From Hymenopellis radicata (lineage: Eukaryota; Basidiomycota; Agaricomycetes; Agaricales; Physalacriaceae): a DNA stretch of 64,000 nt. The stretch lies in contig JADNRX010000151.1 in assembly GCA_015501595.1 (NCBI GenBank), positions 59,229 through 123,228 of the forward strand, in the 5' to 3' direction. Positions within the stretch are counted from its first letter, which is position 1. Every line of letters starts with the position of its first letter. Under the pieces are notes generated by a model. It saw nothing but the letters and a program-made list of their open reading frames with translations, made no database searches and had not been told where the DNA came from. The position numbers and the translations under genes were made by a program. Below, piece by piece: positions 1 through 9,317 of the stretch.

Positions 1-71
1 ATTTAGTCTGGCTAATAAACTACAGTGGACTGCACGGAGGGTGAACACCTGTGAGCGTAATGAATTGACAA

Positions 72-156
72 GCCTGCTTGGCTCAGTTGGTAAGAGCACC
101 GGATTCAGATGTTGCTCTGCATCTGGGGTGATGCGGGTTCGAGTCCGCAGTAGGCA
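72..156 (+). tRNA. tRNA-like gene with putative 11-nt intron, degenerate
   Basis: The sequence folds as a tRNA: acceptor GCCTGCT (72-78) pairs with AGTAGGC (149-155) with A as discriminator. The D stem is GCTC/GAGC, and the anticodon stem CCGGA/TCTGG encloses an 18-nt loop. A normal 7-nt loop plus an 11-nt intron one base after the anticodon gives anticodon CAG. That reads Leu, but the short variable loop is not of the Leu type, and the acceptor resembles elongator Met tRNA. The T arm is one base short (GCGGGTTCGAGTCCGC). It is therefore either a decayed tRNA or a tRNA-derived repeat. A covariance-model search would decide. The fold is seen in the sequence; the identity is uncertain. Confidence 0.6.
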
Positions 157-304
157 TGACTCCAAAGTTCACATTTTTTTACAAAGTGTAATATGATCTT
201 GATCTGAAAGTCTTTTTGCAAAGTGTAATAATTATTAACTACTGGAGACACTCTAACTGATGCTGCAACTTCAACCATCCAGCACTTGCCTTCAAGCATA
301 TATA

Positions 305-540
305 GTAATGTGGACTGTGGCACAGTGGCGAGCACCACCAATCCATTCCGGTCCTGTAATATGTGCCGTGGCGCAGTGGCAGGCACTGCCAATCCCTACC
401 GGTCCTGACAGCTGGTGTGGCATTATATAAATGTGTGCTGTGGTGCAGTGGTGGGCACCGCCAATCCATTCCGGTCCTGTAATATGTGCTGTGGCGCAGT
501 GGCGGGCACTGCCAATCCCTACCGGTGTGGCATTATATAA
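305..540 (+). repeat. Tandem array of four ~50-70 bp units with tRNA A-box-like cores
   Basis: Four related units start near 309, 360, 430 and 484. Each carries a core like GTGGCGCAGTGGCGGGCAC followed by CCAATCC and CCGGT. They alternate as A-B-A-B: A units end in CCATTCCGGTCCTGTAATATG, and B units end in CCCTACCGGT followed by GGTGTGGCATTATATAA. The core resembles the internal A box of tRNA genes (TGGCNNAGTGG), which suggests a tRNA-derived SINE-like origin. No protein is supported here. Confidence 0.7.
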
Positions 541-549
541 TTAGTAACA

Positions 550-844
550 TGCCAAATAGTGGGTCCGTGAACAGTATAGTCAATAGACACATATTTGGCA
601 AATTTGCCAAATGCCTGCTTATCGACACAACAGTCAATGGGCATGATATTTGGCAAATGGAATATTATCGGCTAGCCCAGTTTCATGTATATGCTTTCAT
701 TAGGGAGCAGTATTTAGTAGTAATTTGTCAAATAGATGCTGAGGCACGTTACTGATAATTTGCCAAACAGTGTCTATGGACTGACAGTCGTTGGATAACA
801 TGTTTGCCAAACCAATGTTTGTCCTCAGACTAGGCTATTTGGCA
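550..844. mobile_element. MITE-like element with 10-bp terminal inverted repeats
   Basis: TGCCAAATAG at 550-559 is matched exactly in inverted orientation by CTATTTGGCA at 835-844, giving a 295 bp element without a credible transposase. The interior is rich in the same TTTGGCAAA motif, including the near-perfect palindrome ATTTGGCAAATTTGCCAAAT around 591-610. A 2-bp CA repeat flanks both ends, but this is too short to prove a target-site duplication. It is probably a non-autonomous DNA transposon; other genomic copies would confirm that. Confidence 0.55.
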
Positions 845-1343
845 CAAAACGTATTTTTGGCCTGGTAAACGAGCGGGATCGCTGGGGCGCTTGTTGGTTG
901 CTGCAGCACTGTGACTTGTCCGTTCGAGATTGTTGTAGCCTGGTGGACATTCCTCTGCCCCTCGCGGTAGTCTAATCGACCAGCCGCTGGTCCTTGAGAC
1001 GAGGCTCCGGTCTCAAGCGCTTTCATGCGACGAGCGACAGCGGTCGCCATAGTTGTCTGGCAGCGACGGGGAACGACAGCTGATGGTAGTGGTGAGAGGA
1101 GGAACAATGGAGTAAGATGGGATAGCATACCATTATTATTTGAACAAACAAAGGACATAGCGTGGTCCTTTGTGTGGCAATCGCGCGTCATCGTATATCC
1201 CGACCCTATCCATTGTTGCTGTCCACATGTCCTAAATAGGTAATGTACTGCGCGGGGCATGTGTGGCGCATTAAATACCGTCGTCAAGTATGTACAGGTA
1301 ATATATTCACTATAACGTAGAACAGTGTTACTTGTATGGGTAG
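845..1343. other. Intergenic, no supported gene
   Basis: Open frames occur on both strands but none shows a signal peptide, domain or consistent splice structure. I see nothing further. Confidence 0.5.
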
Positions 1344-1846
1344 CTACAATGGTTCAAGAAATTGTCCAATATCGACCATCCAATCCTCCGGCAACGCGTC
1401 GTTGGTAGCATGCACGAATACAGGTTTGTTCGGGTTGCGGGGAACCGGAATTAAACCTCCTGTCCACATGATGGTGCGCCAGGAGTCTGCGGCCAGTACC
1501 GACAGTCCTTCAGTCGGTAGGATCCTAACGTTTGGGCGTGGTAGGATATGGTGTTGAAAAAGCTCGATCCAATGATCCCCCAGAGTCACGTATCGGCCGA
1601 CGTTCGCCAGATGTACAGTACGTCGCGCGTGATGCTGAGACTAGGTTTAGTCTTTGTTTGAAGTGACCGGAGGCGTGGACTCACTGCAAGGTAAAATATG
1701 AGAGTTACGGTCCGGTTACTCTCTATGTTCGCTCGTAGTTGCTTCCCCTTGCTTTTAAACTGCAGCCGGGATTGGAAGGGTTCACCGGAGTCTGTCAGCC
1801 TTGACTTGGACGCCTTCGTCGATTTGCGTTTGGCACTACGTCCCAT
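1344..1846 (-). CDS. Small hypothetical protein, two exons
   Basis: I do not recognise this protein. On the minus strand an ATG at 1846 opens a lysine/serine-rich exon (1846-1709, starting MGRSAKRKSTKASKSR). A 74-nt intron (1708-1635, GTAACT...CTCAG) joins it in phase 0 to exon 1634-1344, for about 142 residues. The second exon is less charged and includes the stretch VGRYVTLGDHWIELF. The basic N-terminus could act as a nuclear or nucleolar signal (inference). A TATA-like TTATAAG lies about 100 bp upstream on the plus-strand map near 1945. The splice phase fits exactly, but without a homologue the gene remains tentative. Confidence 0.45.
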
Positions 1847-2247
1847 GGCTAGAGAAATGAGGTTCAGTTGTCTCGTTCCGAAGGACTTGACACACCGACG
1901 TATTTGAATGATACGAGAGTTTGGGGACTCTGTAGGGCCAGACTTTTATAAGTCGAGAGTGAGATGAGATGAGGACAAAGAAGACTAACCTTCCATGTTT
2001 GTATCTTGTTTGCCCAGCACGTGGTATCTCATTGTTCGTTGGAGTGTGGACTGTTACTAGGAGATATCGGTTAGCTATACGCCCCCAAAAAGAACAATAA
2101 AGATAGAAACGGACCTCCGGTTGAACGCTTTAGACCATGTCAATGCCTTGGGACCGGTATAAGGGAGGTACTACAACAAAAAAAGAACCGCTAATTCATC
2201 GCCACAGATCCAAAAGTACATAATAAGTAATGCGTCTGCGTCCAATC
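1847..2247. other. Intergenic between two minus-strand genes
   Basis: Probably contains the promoter of the 1344-1846 gene (TATA-like element near 1945 on the opposite strand) and the 3' end of the gene that stops at 2248. No other feature seen. Confidence 0.4.
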
Positions 2248-3085
2248 CTACAAATGGTCAAACAACTGAACAAGGATTAGCCGAAGAATAGCAAGATGCA
2301 TAGAAACACCAACCTTGTAGTAACATCCCGGAACGAAGAAGTGCTTCGCCTCACGCAAATCCTCCTCAACGTCCCAGCACGCCCAACGGTACTTGTTAAC
2401 CGTCTCCTCGTCGTACACCCATCTCTTCGACTTCTCCCTCTCCGGTCCCGCCCATTCCACGCAGCCTATGGCGAAGCCATCGGCGCCGTAGACACGAATG
2501 GTCAAATGCTTGAGGGGCAGCGAATCCGTCGACTCGGCAGGGGAATAATGAAAGTACGAGGGCCTGAGACGCGATAACGAAATCTGCGCTCCAAAGAATA
2601 AAAACAACGCACATCAGAGCGAAGATGCGGGCCCGTCCACCGAAATCGGCCTCGTACTGCGCCGCCGCGTCTCGTAGCGCTACGCCGCCTATGGTGGTCT
2701 TGGAATCCCCCTTCCAATGACCCCAGATCCTGGCCGTAATAGTGTGGTTGTAGTAGAGTTTGGCGGTTGACGTGGTGAGGGCGGTAGATGTGGTATCGGC
2801 GGCGGACATGGTGTCGGCGGTGGACATGGTGTCGGGGAAAGCGTGCGCGTGGATATTGTCGAGGGAGGCGTAGAATAAGCGCCCGCCAGCGCTGATCGGT
2901 AGCAATGCAGGCGGCAAATCCACGCGATCGGCGGGATCGGTCCGACTACCGGGGCTGGACTCGAGCACAGTTTTGCATACGCGATCGGCGGGATCGGTCC
3001 GAGTACCGGGGCTGCACTCGAGCACAGTTTTTTTGCGTGCATGGGCAAATGCGAGCACGTGAGGGGTCCAGTCAACGTGCACCAC
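2248..3085 (-). CDS. Hypothetical protein, three exons, with internal tandem peptide repeat
   Basis: No family is recognised. Exon 1 (3085-2613) starts MVHVDWTPHV. A 49-nt intron (2612-2564, GTGCGT...TCTCAG) joins exon 2 (2563-2314) in phase 2, and a probable 48-nt intron (2313-2266) leads to a short last exon ending at 2248. All phases add up, giving about 246 residues. Near the N-terminus the peptide KTVLE(C/S)SPG(T/S)RTDPADRV occurs twice in tandem, matching a ~52 bp DNA repeat at about 2930-3030. A threonine/serine repeat (TMSTADTMSAADT) follows. The C-terminal half is rich in Trp and Tyr and looks globular. The second intron is read-through compatible, so it may be retained as coding. 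Confidence 0.5.
2929..3030. repeat. Tandem duplication of ~52 bp inside a coding region
   Basis: GCGATCGGCGGGATCGGTCC begins at about 2926 and again at about 2981. Each copy is followed by GACTACCGGGGCTG or GAGTACCGGGGCTG, then CTCGAGCACAGTTTT. It encodes the repeated KTVLE-type peptide of the overlapping minus-strand gene. Confidence 0.75.
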
Positions 3086-3088
3086 CGT

Positions 3089-3245
3089 GGGTTGGCTTCC
3101 TCAGGATGAAAATGCGAGTACATCTTGGGCCACGTAGAGGCCACACATCCCCACGATGTACTCGCCTACCACCACGCGTCTGTTGGCTTCCTCAGGATGC
3201 AAACCCGAGTACTAGTCCCTTGGGCCACGTAGAGGCCAGACGCCG
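3089..3245. repeat. Direct repeat ~60 bp, two copies ~92 bp apart
   Basis: GTTGGCTTCCTCAGGATG followed by GCGAGTAC or CCGAGTAC, and then TTGGGCCACGTAGAGGCC, occurs at about 3090-3150 and again at about 3182-3236. It lies upstream of the 3085 gene start and may be a duplicated promoter segment (inference). Confidence 0.7.
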
Positions 3246-3411
3246 GACTTCCCTCCACCCGTAGGGCAGTCCTATTCCAAGGGATAAATCCTAGCCAGAA
3301 TCATCAGCACATTTATAACTATTTAGCAGACGTACATGTTTTCGGCCCGTGAAATACTCACATTCAAGGCGGGCTAGCATAAGTAGACAATCATATTACA
3401 TATAAAATACA

Positions 3412-6400
3412 TTATAAGCGTCGAGTCTCTCCATACCTGCCTCGGCCGCCATCACGAGAGCCCTCTTTCCTTGTGGAGTATTCAACGTTTGCAGCGAGTG
3501 TTGCCTCATCGTCAGCCATAACAACCAGGTCCTCATCATTAGCCGACAGTTGATCTGGTAACTCGACATCCTTTTCCCCTCGACGTGGTGTCACCACTAA
3601 ACTGTACCAGTTGAAGACGTCCTCTGACAAAATCTGAAACGGTGTTGTTTCTACCCGATGTTCCACCCGAATGCCGCGGACGAATGTACCTTGGTGCTGA
3701 CCACGATAGCAAACCCAACGACACTTTATATTCGGAAACTTGCCCGGGTGAACAGGAAGGTAGTCCTCGCCGTTGAGGGGTTTGCTTTGAACACCATGCG
3801 CCGTCGTTCTGAAGAGTTCAATTTCACCAGAAGGTAATCGTTGAACTCGAACGGAAATGGCTTCTGGTCGTTTGGCTTTCGATTTCGAATTGAGGACGCG
3901 CAAGTCCCACCCAACCAAGAAATCTTTCGCATACCAAGCTCCATCGGGGGCCGGTGGCGTCGGGCTAGGAGATGGTGCTGGCGTCGTTTGGCGAGGAGAA
4001 GACGTAGACGCTGTTTGTTGAGATCGAAGGACTTGTAACGCAGTTGCCGGACGAGTCTTTTTGACCTTGAGGACTTGTCCAGCCAATTCAGAAGCTTCCT
4101 TGACGTAGTATGCCCGGTTTCCGATATATCCAGCTTGGACATGAAGAGCCGTAAGTGGTCGTGCTATGCGTAATGGAGCCAAAGTTCTACAGTACCAGTT
4201 AGTCAAACACACATCAGTCAACTAGCGAACATCACACCTTTCGTCGGCGACATGCTCGTATTTGACAATAACAACATGCTTGTTGAACTGTCCACCCGTA
4301 TGCAGAGTGACGTGCACCCACAGCCAACTCTCGTTCCTTTTCATTGACCCCTGGTCTGCCCGAACCAAACTGTTACTGTTCGCCTTTAACGCCGATGCCG
4401 CGTTCGAATGCCAATTGTGAAGGGTGACAGCGGAAACATTCCCTTTTCGACCTTTAAATTCCCCCCGCTGAATGACTACTGGGCGGTTGAGCCAAGGCTC
4501 ACGGCCGGTGTAGTAGCCCGGGCTAAGGACAAACTTGGGGAAACTTCTCACAACGGTCGGCGGGGCACCGACTTTGTCCGAATTGGGATACTTGAGACCA
4601 GAGCTAGCATCCTCAGCTTGTGCTTTCAGAAAGCGCATTTGGAGCTGTGTTCCCAAACATATCTCCGGTGGCCGTGCCAACGACTTGACCTCTTTGTCTG
4701 CAGCGCCGTGTGACGCAAATGTAGACGACGGTTTGAAGATGTCGGGTTGGATTTTGGTGCATGAGTTTTTGTGAACGTAGAAGAACTAGTACTTCGGATG
4801 AGACTTGAACCATCGACGGAAAGTTCAACTGACTTACTTCGGTAGAAGTTTCACCACTGTGATGTCTCTGATGGCACAGGATGTGTAGAGACTTTTGGCG
4901 AAGCCTGATGACCCGTTGCTGCTGTTGGTCGGTCCAGATATAACTCGGTTTGAACTCTTGCGGCCTTTGGGCAACCAGAGCCTTTTGGCGTGAAACGACA
5001 GCAGCGACATCCTCTTTGATCTCTTCCTCTGTGCCAGCCGAAATCACCCACCCCGTCTTGGAGCTCTCCAGCGCTGATGATATTGAGACGAAGTCACCGA
5101 CATCGAAAACCTTGTAGACTTGTTGCCAGCGAACATCTACGAGGTGTTCCTGCCCGTCCGGGATGTAACATTGATGGCGATTTTGCCCATAGGTAGGACT
5201 GCCACGACTCGGCCTTGAAGCCCAGTAACACGGTCTCGCACTAATTCTGACGCCTCCAGAGACCAGTGGCTGACGGGAGGTAGAACGGGGTGATCGGGAT
5301 ACGTGGCCGTGGGTTTGCGAACACAATATTCCGCTATAGGATGATTGGCAGAGAGAAATAGATGGCGAATGTCTGCGCGTATAGTTGCCGCTTTTGTGAG
5401 CGTGTCACGTCTGCAAGCTAGTAGAAGGAAGGGACCAGCGAAGCGGATATTGGGGAATTCGCGATAGTACTGAGCTTTAAGTGTCTTGACATTGAGCGAG
5501 GGCTTGGTATGAGATACAGTAAATTCTGTCCAGGGGAAAAGTTTTAGAGGAGGGCGATGGTTGGATGAGAAGCGTGGAAGTGTGCGTGGTAGAACACGCT
5601 TGCCGTTCTCGTTCAGTTTTGAAGTGGATTTGAGCAGTTGCCAATCGACGTCTAGACGAGGAACTACCATAACATCGACCCACAGCCCACGCCCCATCAT
5701 GAGGCCTGCGTCTCCGTTATATCGTCCCCCCTTGATGGTAACCCAATCTGTAGTGCGTTGACGGCGCGGGGAACCATAGAAGTTGGCGAGGAGGGTTTTT
5801 CTTTCCGAAAAATCTTCGATGAAGTGAGGCTCATTCGTGAGAAGTAAATGGGGGAGATGGTCATTGAACCAGCGCAGAACAACAGCGACCTGGGGGGCAG
5901 TGGTGAAAACGTAAAGACTGTGAAATTTTGCTGTATCCTTGTTGATCCAGACGGCGTCGATGAAGTGTTCAGGACGACACTGCTCCACCACTGTGTGACG
6001 AGCGGCTTCAAATGTGTCTTCGAGGTCAATATCTTCGGCGGGGTGAGGAGATGGTATGGCCATCTCGGCCAGTTTGTTCTTTGCAATGTTGGCCATACCA
6101 TACTGCCAAAGACATGTCAATGAAACTATCCAGATTAAATAGCGAAGAATACATACTTGGGCGTGATAACGAAGGATGTGGCATCCGGGATTCAGTGCTA
6201 TACCGGTGATCTCCTCTTCGTCGGGGATGATGGAGAGTAAGGAGAAGCCTTCGACTGAACTATTGGGCTGTGGCGGATGGGAATAACAGCTTTTCGCCTG
6301 CACATGGAGTTCTGGAGATGAATGGCGAGGCGGCGTTGGCGATGAATGGACAGCAGCGGGGGATGAAGGAGATCGTTCCCTGGCAGCTCTCCGCAACAGA

Positions 6401-6689
6401 ATACGCGACTCTATGCGATCAAAGTCGTCGAGCAACCTTGGGCGTTTGATGGGTGGACCTTCATCATCCCCAATGCTACGGTGTGCGCTATCGTCCCGTC
6501 GATTTCATCGTCGTCGTCAAGGAAACCTAGATAATGGTAAGTGCTTGGACTGCATAGTGGTTATTCGGACGTACTTTCCAGAACGTCAGCGCTGCCTTCC
6601 AACTCGGCGGCTTCGAGATCCTCTTCGTCGTCATCATCTTGGGCCTCCAGATCGAGGAATCGAGACGGTCCCGCTGGTGCGACCGACAT
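3412..6689 (-). CDS. Spt5-like protein with NGN and KOW domains, frameshifted
   Basis: Spt5/NusG family proteins ride on RNA polymerase II and control elongation. An acidic start exon (6689-6575, MSVAPAGPSRFLDLEAQ) resembles the Spt5 N-terminus. The long exon 6435-6157 continues after a 54-nt intron (6156-6103). A NusG N-terminal-like region follows (DAVWINKDTAKFHSLYVFTT). KOW-like stretches appear at GGRYNGDAGLMMGRG, DRVTGLQGRVVAVL and best at RGEFKGRKGNVSAV. Introns 4837-4786 and 4237-4187 join in phase to a C-terminal domain ending at 3412. Two frame breaks are visible, one near 6470-6526 and one near 5160-5170, where the neighbouring frame continues with EHLVDVRWQQVYKV. It could be a decaying paralogue of true Spt5 or an assembly indel. 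The canonical C-terminal repeats are absent, so this is a divergent family member. Confidence 0.72.
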
Positions 6690-6699
6690 GGCGGGTCCC

Positions 6700-7723
6700 T
6701 ACATTTTCATCGTAAGCGCGCGTTTTTCTTACTTGCACAAAATTTTGTGCACTTGCAAATGGATTTACTTTAATATGTGATTATTCTAGACTACGTTGAC
6801 TACAATATACGGGAGTGCAGGACTTACCAACCAGCGGGCCACACAGCCAATCTTGCGGGTGGTGGTCACTTGCGAAGATGGAAAAATTGTCATCTTGCTC
6901 GGGACCGCCAGATCAGGCAGTCCGGACCGTGTCCCGCTGTCGAAATGATGGCTCGGAATTGCCCGGTGTCGATTTCGGCGCTGCGTAAGTGCTGCAGCCA
7001 AATGATGACGCAATTTTTTTCACCTTCATCCTGACCACCACAGTGTCTTGCTGCTGGCTGGCCAGGACGAAGGTCATGCATACGAGTGCCCCGTAGGATA
7101 GTCGTAGATACTTTTGACAATGCGTAGAGTATGTTAGACAAGAATTATACTATTAAGAAAGCGAATGAAAATGTTGGGGCATAGAGTGGAGAAAAAAAAG
7201 CAGGGAGAGTCCAGGCAGGTCGGCTTCGCGTCTTGATGGGCGGTATGGCGCGACAAGGGTTTGTTGGGCGGTGGGGGTAGCAGCGCTTTCGGCGGGTACG
7301 TAGCCGCCCGTGACGAGTTACGTCCATGTGTGGCGCAGAGTCGTCCGCATTGTCGATCGAGATATGGAATTCCAGGCGTTACTGGGGTCTTGTCTTGAAA
7401 GGTATATTCATTGTTCACACTATTTGATTAACTTGATCAGTCCACGGACATTATTTTGTCAAGATCTGTTGCGATCGAGAGTGATTGTTCGTGATACCGA
7501 ATCAAGACAAGACTGCGGCGTCCACTCGGCTCTGTATGTATTCCATTGTCTTATTCACGGCCAACTCATCTCGTTTTAGCTAACAATGATATCGAATTCA
7601 GGATCGTACATGAGTACCGATTTTGGACATCCTGGGCCACCCGCTATATAAGAGGCAGCTCCAGCGCGCAAGATTCTCATCGACTCATCCCATCGCATTG
7701 ACTTCACCCATCTCCCTTCCTCT
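6700..7723. other. Intergenic spacer between divergent genes
   Basis: Holds the upstream region of the Spt5-like gene (minus) and of the 7724 gene (plus). A TATA box, CTATATAAGAGG, lies at about 7643-7654, some 75 bp before the plus-strand start. No additional gene is supported. Confidence 0.5.
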
Positions 7724-8890
7724 ATGACTACGTGCACCATGCGCTCGCCGAAATCTACTCCCAAGGCCAAAGGCAAAGGCAAAGGCAAAGCTAAAGCGAC
7801 GCCAACACCACCTAAGACTCCTGGCAGGGGCAAGACCGAACAAATCAAAGGTGTCAACGAGCTCGTTACGCGTCGTTGTAAGCAAATTCGCCAGGAGTTG
7901 AGCTTGTCTGGGGCGCCGAGGAATTCGTATGGAATGTTTAATGGTGCTACGCACCAATTGCTACCTGGCGATGGAGGATTCGAAGACATTGGGAGATACT
8001 ACACGATGGTGAGATTCATGGCCGAGGTCCGACACTATTTTTCTTAACGCAGAACTTGTAGACAAACAGCAAACCCAACCCCAACGGTGACCGAATTCCC
8101 ATTCATATCCTTAACACGGATCATGTCTTAAAGTCCTGCTGGGCAATCCGCGCCATGTTGAACAAGGTGTCTACGGTTCGGGCAGATGAAGATTCCGCCT
8201 CTTCCACTCCTGCCCGCTCTTCCCCTACTCCAGCCCAACGCCTTGCCCAACGCACTACCGTGAAGGCGTCTACTGCCCCCAAGCGATCGCGTTCCGACGA
8301 GTCCTCGGACGATGAGGAGGTCGCCCCAGTTACGAAGAAGACTCGCCTTGGCCGCGCACGCCTCGAAGTCATTGACATCTCCGACGATGATGAAGATCCG
8401 GAAGAGAAGTCTGTCGCTGGTCCATCCTCAGAGCGCGAGTGGGGTAATGACGAATGGGAGGTGTTCTTCGACGGTGTTCCCGTGGCCGACGTGACGAAAA
8501 GCGTTCCCCAGCGCTGGGTGACTTTGCTGGTGTGGGCCGCAGTTCGTACCATTAGCTTTTCCAATGACCACTTACTAACTATTGCTTGTTTAGGTGTCGC
8601 GCCCTCCCGTTGCCGTCGTAGTGGCAGTAAAAGAAGACGGCGGCATTCACCTTGCAGAACCCGCCAATCGTCGCAGGATGGGTTGCGCCGGACTGTTCAA
8701 CCACGGAGTTTATCGCGCTTATGACGTCGAGCGGGACCGCTGGGTTGCGTGTGCTTGGGAAGTCGCTTTTCCATTGTCTGCCGATCGCAACCTCTTCGCC
8801 GTAAAGATTGACGGTGTTGATATTGAGGAAGCAGGGTGCAATTGGGATCTCTACCAAGCTCTCTTTACGAAGGATGCCGACGACGAGTAG
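7724..8890 (+). CDS. Lysine/acidic-rich hypothetical protein, probably nuclear
   Basis: Three exons: 7724-8008, 8062-8541 and 8594-8890. Introns of 53 and 52 nt (GTGAGA...TGTAG; GTTCGT...TTTAG with branch TTACTAAC) are both phase 0, giving 353 residues. The N-terminus is a lysine/proline tail with repeated KGKGKAK, as in chromatin-associated proteins. The middle is Ser/Thr-rich and ends in an acidic run (VIDISDDDEDPEE), next to a basic KKTRLGR stretch that could be a nuclear signal. The C-terminal ~100 residues look globular (RRRMGCAGLFNHGVYRAYD). No domain is recognised. A TATA box is well placed at about 7645. An alternative start is the ATG at 7739. The gene lies tandem to the similarly built 9318 gene. 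Confidence 0.7.
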
Positions 8891-9317
8891 AGCTATATCT
8901 GACTGGGAACCTTTGCTACATACACGATTAAGCACTTTGTATTACCACCAATGATATTGTACATAGAAAATACTTGAATTCAAAGACATCTGGGTCGAAT
9001 AACTTCGTACAACATATACTTAATATGTGACGGACTACATAGTACCAAATATCAATATTTACTCTGTAGCCCCCGTCCGAATCCTTCGTGAGGGGGCAAG
9101 GCCTTGTTCGGGCATGACAGTACGTCAAAAAGAAAAAGGCTCTGACCTGGTGTTAATGTTGATTTAGGATGCAGAGCCTGCGGGCGAGCTTCCGCCATTG
9201 TTACCAGATCGGCAATATCCGCAGACACACGTGATCAATGGAATTGTGGACGCCATTGTTCTTTGTTTACAAGTCAAGACGATCGCTCCTTCCATCACCT
9301 ATCCTGTTACCACTACC
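8891..9317. other. Intergenic, 3' end and promoter
   Basis: Contains the 3' flank of the preceding gene and the promoter of the next. Nothing else is seen. Confidence 0.4.

Noticed and set aside
305..540. CRISPR-like array
   Set aside because: The units are contiguous and alternate in type, with no unique spacers and no cas genes; the DNA is eukaryotic.
835..1287. 150-codon open frame on the minus strand
   Set aside because: Low-complexity, no domain, no splice support; overlaps the MITE border.
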